Assembly: GCA_910575035.1 (NCBI GenBank)
Contig: CAJTDL010000037.1
Coordinates: 1-45,092, forward strand
Reading direction: 5' to 3'
Source: Lachnospiraceae bacterium
GTDB taxonomy: Bacteria; Bacillota; Clostridia; Lachnospirales; Lachnospiraceae
Length of the DNA: 45,092 bases
The notes under the pieces were generated by a model. That model searched no databases, was not told the DNA's origin, and saw nothing but the letters and a program-made list of their open reading frames with translations. The translations under genes were made by a program, and so were the position numbers. Position 1 is the stretch's first letter. Each line of letters opens with the position of its first letter. Positions 1 to 6,806 of this stretch are shown in pieces.

Positions 1-156
1 GGTGGATATGGATAATTGTTACTGGAGATTTCAATTATACCACAGACCAGTGAGGAGTTGTTTTATTTTGTAACAAAAAGAATCCCGTATTTATGTGGGT
101 TCTGGCGTTTCGCAAACGACTACTGGGGATTTCTTATCAGAAAGGAGGATTTTATA
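1..156. other. Left edge, no gene assigned
   Basis: No start with a ribosome site is visible here. The reading frame of the next gene is open from base 16 but lacks a Shine-Dalgarno sequence. A short imperfect direct repeat (TACTGGAGATTTC at 20-32, TACTGGGGATTTC at 121-133) is the only structure seen; it may be the tail of an upstream gene or leader. Confidence 0.4.
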
Positions 157-678
157 ATGCTAAGGATTAACATCTGCCAGTTTGCAGAAATCATGGAGCG
201 GAACGGCTCGGAATATACGCCAGTGGAACCGGAAACAGTGCAGGCGGAGGAAAAAGAGCAGGGGCAGGAAGAAAAAACAGAGGGGACACTGGAACTGAAA
301 ACCCGGTTTGGGAATACACAGAATGTAACATTGGAAGTCAATGCCTATGTGGATAATAACAGCCTTTATGTGGGATTGACAGCCATGCCGTATGGAGTGC
401 CGGAATATTATGGGGATATGACGGTAAACCTGCTTGAATCCGTTCCTCCTTACTGTGCTTTTGTGGATACCAACAACATGCCGGAGCTTGAGGATTTCCT
501 TGTGAAAAACGGGATTGCGGAGTTTACCGGGCTGATGCAGAAGAGCGGCTATTGCAGTTATCCCCTTTATCTGTTTGATGTGGAAAAAATGCGTAAACTT
601 TGCCCGGATGGGATGGCGGCATACGAAAAGAAAAACGGACTGGACAAAAAGCCGGAGAAAAAGGAAAAGAGCAGATAG
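157..678 (+). CDS. DUF4313-like ICE protein
   Basis: A 173-residue protein of unknown function. The start at 157 is chosen because AAAGGAGG lies 8 bases upstream; the in-frame ATG at 16 has no such site. Residues about 20-45 are Glu/Gln-rich and probably disordered. Residues about 48-150 look like one folded, beta-rich domain (for example VTLEVNAYVDNNSLYVGL). The last 20 residues are a charged Lys/Glu tail. Its place just ahead of PrgI and its overall look match the DUF4313 proteins of Tn1549-like conjugative elements; this is from memory of the family. It is 24 bases from prgI and probably co-transcribed. No signal peptide or membrane segment is visible, so it is probably cytoplasmic. Confidence 0.6.
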   Translation: MLRINICQFAEIMERNGSEYTPVEPETVQAEEKEQGQEEKTEGTLELKTRFGNTQNVTLEVNAYVDNNSLYVGLTAMPYGVPEYYGDMTVNLLESVPPYCAFVDTNNMPELEDFLVKNGIAEFTGLMQKSGYCSYPLYLFDVEKMRKLCPDGMAAYEKKNGLDKKPEKKEKSR

Positions 679-702
679 GGAATTTATGCAGGAGGTGTAA
701 AG

Positions 703-1125
703 ATGGTAATTGAAATCAACAAGGATATAGACCGCTATAAGGAATCGGTTGTCATGGGGCTGACGGCAAAGCAGCTTATCTTTTCCGTGGCGTCGGTTGC
801 AGCGGGCGGCGGGATCGTGCTGCTTTTGTACCGCTATATCGGCCTTACCCCCAGTGTGTATGTGGCAATTCCCGTTGCCGCCCCGATAGCGCTCGGAGGG
901 TTCTATTCATTCAACGGGATGGGGTTTTATGAGTATATGGGAAGAAAGATGCGTATGCTCTTTGCCAACCGCCCGCTTGCCTATGTTTCCACCGAAGGGG
1001 AGGAAACAATCCGTGAGATCCGCATGGAAGAGGAAGCGAAAAAAAAGGCGGATAAGAAGAAGGGCAGAAAGAAAGGCAGCGGAAAAAAGAAAACCAGCAA
1101 AAAAAATAAGAAAGGCAGGAAATGA
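703..1125 (+). CDS. prgI: PrgI family conjugation membrane protein
   Basis: PrgI/TcpE-like inner component of the Gram-positive type IV secretion channel, 140 residues, usually encoded directly before the VirB4 ATPase. The N-terminus (EINKDIDRYKESVVMGLTAKQL) is the typical PrgI opening. Two membrane segments follow: about residues 25-45 (LIFSVASVAAGGGIVLLLYR) and 48-68 (LTPSVYVAIPVAAPIALGG). A cytoplasmic helix and a very Lys-rich tail (about 30 residues, from EEEAKKKADKKKG on) complete it. GGAGGTG lies 5 bases before the ATG. The basic tail is longer than in many homologues and may contact DNA or membrane lipid; that is inference. The stop codon overlaps an in-frame ATG of the next small ORF (ATGA). 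Confidence 0.85.
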   Translation: MVIEINKDIDRYKESVVMGLTAKQLIFSVASVAAGGGIVLLLYRYIGLTPSVYVAIPVAAPIALGGFYSFNGMGFYEYMGRKMRMLFANRPLAYVSTEGEETIREIRMEEEAKKKADKKKGRKKGSGKKKTSKKNKKGRK

Positions 1126-1127
1126 GA

Positions 1128-1220
1128 ATGAAAAAGAAAACAGTGAAAGCAGTAGCAGGGATCGTTGCAGTTGTAGTGACAGCCGTTATCGGCACAGTCA
1201 TTTACAGGGCAAGGCATTAA
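1128..1220 (+). CDS. Tiny single-pass membrane peptide, copy 1
   Basis: A 30-residue ORF: a basic start MKKKTVK, a hydrophobic stretch rich in Val/Ala/Ile (about residues 8-25) and a tail ending YRARH. It has the shape of a single membrane-spanning peptide with a basic cytoplasmic end. An upstream in-frame ATG at 1122 overlaps the prgI stop as ATGA and could be the true start (32 residues), implying translational coupling. It closely resembles the ORF at 1251, so the pair is a tandem duplication. The function is not recognised. Its position between prgI and virB4 suggests a small accessory of the secretion channel, but that is inference. Confidence 0.55.
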   Translation: MKKKTVKAVAGIVAVVVTAVIGTVIYRARH

Positions 1221-1250
1221 GGAACGCATAAAAAGGAAGGAGGCAGGCGC

Positions 1251-1328
1251 ATGAAAAAGAGGACAGGGAAAGTCGCTGCTGTCATTGCAGCCGCAGTCGG
1301 CGTGATTGTGTACAGAATCAGACATTAG
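1251..1328 (+). CDS. Tiny single-pass membrane peptide, copy 2
   Basis: A 25-residue ORF with GGAAGGAGG 8 bases before the ATG. It starts MKKRTGK, has one hydrophobic stretch (VAAVIAAAVGVIVY) and ends YRIRH. Start, hydrophobic core and the YRxRH end match the peptide at 1128, which argues that both are real genes and paralogues. Nothing in it suggests an enzyme. It may be a small membrane accessory of the transfer machinery; no family is recognised. Confidence 0.55.
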   Translation: MKKRTGKVAAVIAAAVGVIVYRIRH

Positions 1329-1339
1329 GAGGAAATCCA

Positions 1340-1870
1340 TTGATTAAGAGTATGGGGGAAGTGCTGGCAGCCAGGTGTTCTGATGGAATGGACATTTTGG
1401 AAGAGGTCAGCCGGGAACTGGCGGAACGGCTGGTCAACAACAGACAGCCGTTTGTCATGGTCCATGTACAGGACAATGGGGATGTGAGTTTTGAAGGCAT
1501 TACAGAATATGACTCTTCTGAACTCATACTGAACCTGTCGGACAGGTCTGGGACACTTACGGAAGAAATGAAGGATATGGGCATAGACGATGTATTCTAT
1601 CATGACGATTTCGCAAATGACGGAAGCCTTGTTTATCTGGAAGAGGGTACGGGGCTTACCCTGTATGAACAGATTGACAGTGAAGTGGATTTATCCGCTT
1701 TCCATTGTTATCTGTGTTCGGGGAAGAACATGGGTGATGTGTCAAAACTGTCTGCCGGAAGCTGCCTTATGATTGACTGCGGAGAAACCATGCACAAGGT
1801 CAGGGAACAGCTAAAGGAGGAACGGGAGGAACAGCGCCGTACAGAAACCGATAAAAAGAAGCAACTATAA
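1340..1870 (+). CDS. Conserved ICE protein of unknown function
   Basis: A 176-residue, acidic, soluble-looking protein. TTG at 1340 is taken as the start because AGGAGG ends 7 bases upstream; ATG at 1352 is an alternative. There are no membrane segments. Residues about 30-150 appear folded and include two Cys clusters (CYLCSG and the CLMIDCGE region). The last 25 residues form a highly charged helix (REQLKEEREEQRRTETDKKK). No family is recognised. It sits between the small membrane peptides and virB4, so it is probably part of the transfer operon. Confidence 0.6.
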   Translation: MIKSMGEVLAARCSDGMDILEEVSRELAERLVNNRQPFVMVHVQDNGDVSFEGITEYDSSELILNLSDRSGTLTEEMKDMGIDDVFYHDDFANDGSLVYLEEGTGLTLYEQIDSEVDLSAFHCYLCSGKNMGDVSKLSAGSCLMIDCGETMHKVREQLKEEREEQRRTETDKKKQL

Positions 1871-1913
1871 ATGGAATGACTGACCTTTACTGGTCGGAAA
1901 GTTCCGGTATCAT

Positions 1914-1935
1914 GCAGCCGGGACTTTCCGGCTGC
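1914..1935 (+). repeat. Perfect hairpin ahead of virB4
   Basis: GCAGCCGG, a 6-base loop, then CCGGCTGC. There is no T-run after it, so it is not a clear terminator. It lies about 48 bases before the likely virB4 start and could block exonucleases or set read-through between the two genes. Confidence 0.5.
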
Positions 1936-1982
1936 AATACCTTATGGCAATGCTGAAAACAGCATGGAAAAGGAGGTCAGAT

Positions 1983-4364
1983 TTGGGCATATTTGCAGAC
2001 GGATTTAAGGAGCTGAAAAAAGCAAGTGAACCGCTTTATAAAACTCCGAAATCCATACAACAGACGATTGAGATCATGAAGGTGGCGGAGAACGGCATAT
2101 TTGAGGTGGCAAGGAACCGTTTCTCAAAATGTTACCGTTTTCAGGACATCAATTACACCACTACAAATGAAACGGAGCAGATTGACATTTTTGAGCGGTA
2201 CTGCAAGTTTTTAAATTCGCTTGATGTGAGTTTCAAAATTACAATCAACAACAAGAACAAGGACATGGAACAGGTCAGGGATTATGTGTTCTTACAGAAA
2301 CAGAATGACGGCTATAACGGGTTCCGAAAGATTTACAACGACATCATGGAACAGAAGATCCATGAGGGCAGGCAGGGGATAGAGCAGGAACGCTACCTTA
2401 CCATTACCATTGAGCGCAAGAACTTTGAGGAGGCAAAGGCGCAGTTTGCAACCATTGAGGCGTCGGTGCATAAGGCGTTCGGGGAGCTTGGTGCGGAAAT
2501 TGTGCCGCTTTCTGGCAATGAGCGTATCAAGGTGTTGTATGACTACTACCATCTTGGGGACGAGAACAGCTTTGACTTTGACATAAGGGAGGCGAGAAAA
2601 GTCGGTGCGGACTTCCGCAATGACCTGTGCAACGGCATGATACAGTTTTACCCGGACTATTTCAAGGACGAAAAGAAATTCTGTCGGGCATTGTTCATCA
2701 AGAAATACCCGTCCAGCCTTTCGGACCGTTTCCTGAATGAGATCACAAGCCTTCCGGTACATTCCATTACAAGCATTGATGTTGTCCCTATCCCAAAGGA
2801 CATGACAACAAAGATTTTACAGAAGAAATACCTCGGCATTGAATCGGACATCATCAGGCAGCAGCGTGTGCGGAACAAGAACAATGATTTTTCATCAGAA
2901 ATCTCGTACAACAAGCGGATTGAGAAAAAAGAGATTGAGGAGATCATGGATGACGTAAGGGAAAATGACCAGTGCCTTTATTATGTGTCCGTGACGGTTA
3001 TCCTTATGGCGGACACAAAAGAAGAACTTGACAGCATGACGGAGACGGTGGAAACCATAGGCAAGCGCAACTCCGTCACGATAGAGGAACACTACCTGAA
3101 GCAGAGGGAGTCACTCAATACGGCACTTCCGATTGGCGTGAGACAGGTGGAAACCATGCGTACCATGCTGACACAGAGCCTTGCGGTTCTTATGCCTTTC
3201 AACGTGCAGGAGTTAAACGACAAACAGGGCTGCTATTACGGCATCAATCAGGTATCGAAAAACATCAATATCGGCAACCGCAAAAAGCTGATCAACGGAA
3301 ACGGTTTTGTGTTCGGCGTTCCCGGTTCGGGCAAGTCGTTTTTCTGTAAAATGGAAATGGGCAACGTGTTCCTCTCCGGCAATGATGAGATTATCGTCAT
3401 TGATCCGATGAATGAATACTTTGACATTGCCCAGACTTACGGCGGGACAGTGGTAAATATGTCAACCTACACGGATAACTATGTCAATCCGCTTGACATG
3501 GACGTATGGAGTCTTGACTTAAACGACAGCAAGGGCATTATAAGGGAAAAAGGGGAATTTATGCTCGGACTGTGTGAACAGTGCATGGGGGAAAGCCTTA
3601 ATTCAAGGCAGAAGTCCATTATTGACCGCTGTGTGCGCAAGCTCTACATTGAGATTGCAAGGAACAGGGAGAAATATGTGCCGATCATGTCCGATTTCTA
3701 TGAGATACTGATGAACCAGCCGGAGGACGAGGCAAGGGATATAGCGTTGTCACTGGAACTGTTTGTCAACGGTTCGCTGAATATCTTCAACCACCAGACA
3801 AATGTAGACGTGGATAACCGATTTACAGTATATGGAATCCGTGACCTCGGTACGGAACTTTCGCCTATCACCATGCTTGTAATGATGGAAAGCATACAGA
3901 ACCGCATCATTGCAAACGGCAAAAGGGGCATTGCAACATGGCTCTACATTGACGAGTTCCACGTCCTGTTAAATTCGGAGTATTCCGCAAAGTATTTACA
4001 GCAGTTGTGGAAGAAGGTGCGTAAGCAGGGAGGGCTGTGTACCGGGATCACTCAGAATATAGTTGACCTGCTGCAAAATTATACGGCTACCACCATGCTT
4101 GCCAACTCGGAGTTTGTGGCGCTCTTGAAACAGGCGAACACGGACAGTTCACGCATGGCAGAGGTCATCGGCGTGTCGGAGGCGCAGTTGCGCTTCGTAA
4201 CCAACACGTCAAGCGGCATGGGGCTTATGAAGTGTGGAAACGTGGTAATCCCTTTTGACAATACCATTGAGAAAGGGACAGACCTCTATAACCTGTATAA
4301 TACCAATATCCATGAGAAAATACAGATGCAGAAAATGGCGGAAAAAGGGCAGGAAAGCAGTTGA
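1983..4364 (+). CDS. virB4: VirB4-like conjugation ATPase
   Basis: AAA+ motor ATPase that powers assembly and substrate transfer of the type IV secretion system, at the cytoplasmic face of the membrane. From the TTG at 1983 it has 793 residues, the usual size for Firmicutes VirB4/TraE proteins. This start has AAGGAGG about 7 bases upstream; the in-frame ATG at 1944 (806 residues) has no ribosome site. The N-terminal half is the VirB4 pilus-assembly domain. The Walker A motif GVPGSGKS is at about residues 445-452, and the Walker B region WLYIDEFHVLL at about 650. The motif TGITQN near 690 and the C-terminal VIPFDNTI region are typical of the family. Upstream prgI supports the call. No defects are seen. 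Confidence 0.92.
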   Translation: MGIFADGFKELKKASEPLYKTPKSIQQTIEIMKVAENGIFEVARNRFSKCYRFQDINYTTTNETEQIDIFERYCKFLNSLDVSFKITINNKNKDMEQVRDYVFLQKQNDGYNGFRKIYNDIMEQKIHEGRQGIEQERYLTITIERKNFEEAKAQFATIEASVHKAFGELGAEIVPLSGNERIKVLYDYYHLGDENSFDFDIREARKVGADFRNDLCNGMIQFYPDYFKDEKKFCRALFIKKYPSSLSDRFLNEITSLPVHSITSIDVVPIPKDMTTKILQKKYLGIESDIIRQQRVRNKNNDFSSEISYNKRIEKKEIEEIMDDVRENDQCLYYVSVTVILMADTKEELDSMTETVETIGKRNSVTIEEHYLKQRESLNTALPIGVRQVETMRTMLTQSLAVLMPFNVQELNDKQGCYYGINQVSKNINIGNRKKLINGNGFVFGVPGSGKSFFCKMEMGNVFLSGNDEIIVIDPMNEYFDIAQTYGGTVVNMSTYTDNYVNPLDMDVWSLDLNDSKGIIREKGEFMLGLCEQCMGESLNSRQKSIIDRCVRKLYIEIARNREKYVPIMSDFYEILMNQPEDEARDIALSLELFVNGSLNIFNHQTNVDVDNRFTVYGIRDLGTELSPITMLVMMESIQNRIIANGKRGIATWLYIDEFHVLLNSEYSAKYLQQLWKKVRKQGGLCTGITQNIVDLLQNYTATTMLANSEFVALLKQANTDSSRMAEVIGVSEAQLRFVTNTSSGMGLMKCGNVVIPFDNTIEKGTDLYNLYNTNIHEKIQMQKMAEKGQESS

Positions 4365-4394
4365 CAATGCGGCAGGGGCATGATAGATTATAGG

Positions 4395-4515
4395 TAATGA
4401 AAAGCTTCAGTGCTTTTGCGGCGATAGAGAGGAGCTACCCGTCCCGACTTTGCGGGCAATAGAAATACAAAGGTCGTCTCTGCCTATGGAATTATCATAG
4501 GACTGCTCCCAGAAT
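4395..4515 (+). ncRNA. Candidate structured leader RNA
   Basis: The 223-base gap after virB4 contains several local pairings: AAAAGC/GCTTTT (4400-4417), CCCG/CGGG (4443-4456), CCTATG/CATAGG (4483-4501), and GGAGC (4431-4435) with GCTCC (4505-4509) closing a multibranch. An intrinsic terminator follows at 4525-4570 and a gene at 4588. This leader-terminator-gene order is the layout of an attenuator or riboswitch. No known class is recognised and short pairings can arise by chance. Confidence 0.3.
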
Positions 4516-4524
4516 TGCAATTCA

Positions 4525-4570
4525 AAAAGAAATGTAATGCCTGAGCCTAACCGCTCAGGCAATTTCTTTT
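4525..4570 (+). terminator. Long bidirectional-type terminator
   Basis: Nine-base stem TGCCTGAGC/GCTCAGGCA with a 6-base loop, extended by an outer pairing AAAAGAAAT/ATTTCTTTT around a GTAA bulge. The T-rich arm follows on + and an A-rich arm precedes, so it could act on both strands. It ends 17 bases before the next start, so it may attenuate that gene rather than only end virB4. Confidence 0.75.
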
Positions 4571-4587
4571 CACGGAAGGATGAAACA

Positions 4588-5433
4588 ATGCAGACGCTTT
4601 TGGATATTTTTCAGGATACGAAAGAGGTATTGTGTAGATATGATTATTATATCCATACACAGAAGCGTATTCTCCATCTTACAAATTCAGAGATTAAGAT
4701 ACCGCATTTAATGGGTATGCAGTATCTTGGAAAGCCAAACCAGTTCACAGGGGATTACGGCGCTTATGCAATTAAAAAACAGCGTATTACAATGGAGTCA
4801 GTGGAAAAACTGGTGCGGAAATATTATAAGACAGAGGAAAAACAGCGCAGAATGTTGGAGATGATCCACAGAAAGCTGGATAACCTTGGGGGATTAGGGG
4901 AAATGTTTTCTTCTTATTCAAAGCTGTACCTGTATGAAAAGGGACAGAATGGGGATTCAGAATTTCAGAGTGATTATCTGTTGGTGCATGAGAATGGGAA
5001 GAAAATCCTGCATCTGGGGCTTGTTAAATCGGAAAGGGGAAAAGACATTTACCATTGCAATTCCTTTATGACAACTTACCAGAATGACCGTGACAGGGAC
5101 TCTTTTTACCGTAATCTGCCACACCGTTATGAGATAGCAAAGATTGTAAGGGAAAACAAGGATACAAAGCATAAAGAAGTTATTTACCAAAGCGTGGAGG
5201 CGGAGCAGAGGGAGCAGGCAGGCATAGAAAAAATGCTTGCAGCCGCAGGAATACGGGCAGATGGCAAACTTATAAAGTCTATTCTCCGCCTGAACAAGAA
5301 ATTTGGCATATACCACACGGCAGATATGCTGAATGACAGTGAAGCCCTGCTTGGAAAATGTACGGATAAGAGGGAGGAAAGCCTTGTATCGGATTTCCTT
5401 GCACTATGGGAGGAAAGAAGAAATGGCATATAA
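4588..5433 (+). CDS. PBECR4-like domain protein (possible nuclease fold)
   Basis: A 281-residue soluble protein. The start at 4588 is preferred: GGAAGGA lies 7 bases upstream, while the in-frame ATG at 4537 sits inside the terminator hairpin. Residues about 1-190 resemble the PBECR4 domain (Barnase-EndoU-ColicinE5/D-RelE-like nuclease superfamily) of mobile-element proteins: YDYYIHTQKRILHL, IPHLMGMQYL, DYLLVHENGKKILHLGLV and YHCNSF appear in the expected order. This is recognition from memory and catalytic residues cannot be named. The C-terminal 80 residues are helical. The stop overlaps the next start by 11 bases, so the two proteins are translationally coupled and may be partners. It could instead be a structural ICE protein. 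Confidence 0.5.
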   Translation: MQTLLDIFQDTKEVLCRYDYYIHTQKRILHLTNSEIKIPHLMGMQYLGKPNQFTGDYGAYAIKKQRITMESVEKLVRKYYKTEEKQRRMLEMIHRKLDNLGGLGEMFSSYSKLYLYEKGQNGDSEFQSDYLLVHENGKKILHLGLVKSERGKDIYHCNSFMTTYQNDRDRDSFYRNLPHRYEIAKIVRENKDTKHKEVIYQSVEAEQREQAGIEKMLAAAGIRADGKLIKSILRLNKKFGIYHTADMLNDSEALLGKCTDKREESLVSDFLALWEERRNGI

Positions 5434-5677
5434 GCAGGAACTGTGGGATGAGGCAAAGAAAAAATGCCGTATCGGGGATGAAGAAATCCGCATGGCAAAA
5501 GAAATGGGGCTGAACCCGAAAAGCCTTATAAAAAATATCCCAAACAAAAGCGAGATGTGGAAAGCCCCTGTAAGGGACTGGATACACGATATGTACGATA
5601 AAAGACAGAGAAAATCCCGCCAGAAGGCAAAACGGAGGGCGGCGGGGCAGAATAAGGACAGCAATCGCAGCATCTAA
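5423..5677 (+). CDS. Small basic helical protein, partner of upstream gene
   Basis: An 84-residue protein starting at ATG 5423 with GGGAGG 9 bases upstream, overlapping the previous gene by 11 bases. The N-terminal 50 residues are helical (ELWDEAKKKCRIGDEEIRMAKE, then GLNPKSLIKNIP). The motif NPKSLIKNIPNKSEMWKAPV is one I remember from many small Firmicutes hypothetical proteins without a defined role. The C-terminal 25 residues are strongly basic (KRQRKSRQKAKRR), suggesting nucleic acid contact. The coupling suggests an antitoxin or accessory role, which is inference. Confidence 0.6.
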   Translation: MAYKQELWDEAKKKCRIGDEEIRMAKEMGLNPKSLIKNIPNKSEMWKAPVRDWIHDMYDKRQRKSRQKAKRRAAGQNKDSNRSI

Positions 5678-5706
5678 GCCAAAAACGGTTTAGGTGCTGT
5701 TTTTTT
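5668..5706 (+). terminator. Intrinsic terminator
   Basis: A 13-base stem (CAGCATCTAAGCC with GGTTTAGGTGCTG, two G-U pairs), loop AAAAAC, then seven T. It overlaps the stop codon of the small basic protein and ends that transcript unit. Confidence 0.85.
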
Positions 5707-5724
5707 ACTCTAAAACAGGAGGAG

Positions 5725-5760
5725 GTGCAGATTGAACATTCAAAAAGTAAATGATAAGCC
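5725..5760 (+). repeat. Direct repeat, left copy (duplicated gene start)
   Basis: 36 bases matching 6771-6806 with three differences. It carries GGAGGAGG (ending 5725), the TTG at 5732 and the first nine codons of the NlpC/P60 gene. The two copies flank the methyltransferase gene. Confidence 0.85.
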
Positions 5761-5836
5761 GGACAGGTTCCGGCGTCCTGTGCTTTTTCGGAGGGAAGGT
5801 GGTAAACATGGATACTGGTGCGTCTGTCAGGAGTAA
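5732..5836 (+). pseudogene. Truncated 5' copy of the NlpC/P60 gene
   Basis: ORF of 34 codons starting TTG with GGAGGAGG just upstream. Its first nine residues (MNIQKVNDK) match the start of the NlpC/P60 protein (MNIKKVDDK); after the shared KP the sequence is unrelated and stops inside the methyltransferase gene. It reads as the original gene start left behind when the methyltransferase cassette entered. A role as a translated leader for the methyltransferase is possible. Confidence 0.5.
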
Positions 5837-6788
5837 TGTCATTATAAATAGGGACTGCCTTGCAGCATTAAAAGACATGCCGGATAAAAGCGTTGACTGC
5901 TGCGTTACATCGCCGCCCTATTACGGGCTTCGTGATTACGGGGTGGAAGGGCAGATTGGCAGGGAGGCAACGCCGGAACAGTATGTGGAAAGGCTGGCAG
6001 AGGTTTTTGTGCAGCTTTACAGGGTGCTTTCAGACAGAGGGACCTTCTGGCTGAATATTTCAGATTCGTACTGCGGCACAGGGAGCAAGGGGGCGTGCCT
6101 TGATCCGAAAAACCCAAAAGGGAGAAACGGGCAGAAAGTTTCCCTTACACAGAATGTCAGGGGGTGCAAGAACAAGGACATGATAGGGATTCCGTGGCTG
6201 CTGGCGTTTGCCCTGCGGGATTTGGGGTGGTATCTGCGCAGCGACATTATCTGGCAGAAGGGAAACGCAATGCCGGAGAATGTAAAGGACAGGCCTACAA
6301 GGAGCTATGAACATGTTTTTCTGTTTTCAAAATCCAGCAGGTACTACTATGACGCTTCTGCGATTGCAGAGCCGATTGCACCGTCCACGGCAGCAAGATA
6401 TATGGGAGGTCGCAGCGGCAGCAGCAAGTATTCGGCTACGGTTCCGGGACAGGGGAATGGAAAGGTACAGGGAATCAACAGGCCGAGAAAAGCGGGGGAG
6501 ATAAAAAAAGAGGATATTTCCCCGTACAGGAACAGCAGGGATGTGTGGCTGGTAAACACGGTAGCCTACAGGGGAGCGCATTTTGCGGCTTTTCCCCCAA
6601 AGCTGGCGTTAAAATGTATCCTTGCGGGATGCCCGGAAAATGGAATAGTGATTGATCCCTTTTTTGGCAGCGGCACGACAGGGATGGTTGCAGCAGAAAA
6701 CGGACGGCATTATATCGGCATTGAGCTGAATCCTGAATACTGCATACTTGCGGCAGAACGGATTGGGGGTGTGCAGATTGAACATTAA
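5808..6788 (+). CDS. Site-specific DNA methyltransferase (N4-C/N6-A type)
   Basis: Transfers a methyl group from S-adenosylmethionine to an exocyclic amino group in DNA. The start at 5808 follows GAGGGAAGGTGG; the in-frame ATG at 5751 lies in the duplicated leader. The protein has 326 residues. The catalytic motif TSPPYYGLRDYG is at about residue 34 and the AdoMet motif DPFFGSGTTG at about 283, the motif order of beta-class enzymes. The middle (about 190-250) is a variable, Ser/Arg-rich target-recognition segment. No restriction enzyme gene lies beside it, so it is an orphan methylase, likely for evading host restriction during transfer. Its last codons overlap the start of the next gene, and it lies between two copies of a 36-base repeat. 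Confidence 0.9.
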   Translation: MDTGASVRSNVIINRDCLAALKDMPDKSVDCCVTSPPYYGLRDYGVEGQIGREATPEQYVERLAEVFVQLYRVLSDRGTFWLNISDSYCGTGSKGACLDPKNPKGRNGQKVSLTQNVRGCKNKDMIGIPWLLAFALRDLGWYLRSDIIWQKGNAMPENVKDRPTRSYEHVFLFSKSSRYYYDASAIAEPIAPSTAARYMGGRSGSSKYSATVPGQGNGKVQGINRPRKAGEIKKEDISPYRNSRDVWLVNTVAYRGAHFAAFPPKLALKCILAGCPENGIVIDPFFGSGTTGMVAAENGRHYIGIELNPEYCILAAERIGGVQIEH

Positions 6789-6806
6789 AAAAGTAGATGA
6801 CAAGCC
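6771..6806 (+). repeat. Direct repeat, right copy
   Basis: Matches 5725-5760 at 33 of 36 positions. It contains both the methyltransferase stop (6786-6788) and the TTG start of the NlpC/P60 gene (6778). Confidence 0.85.
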
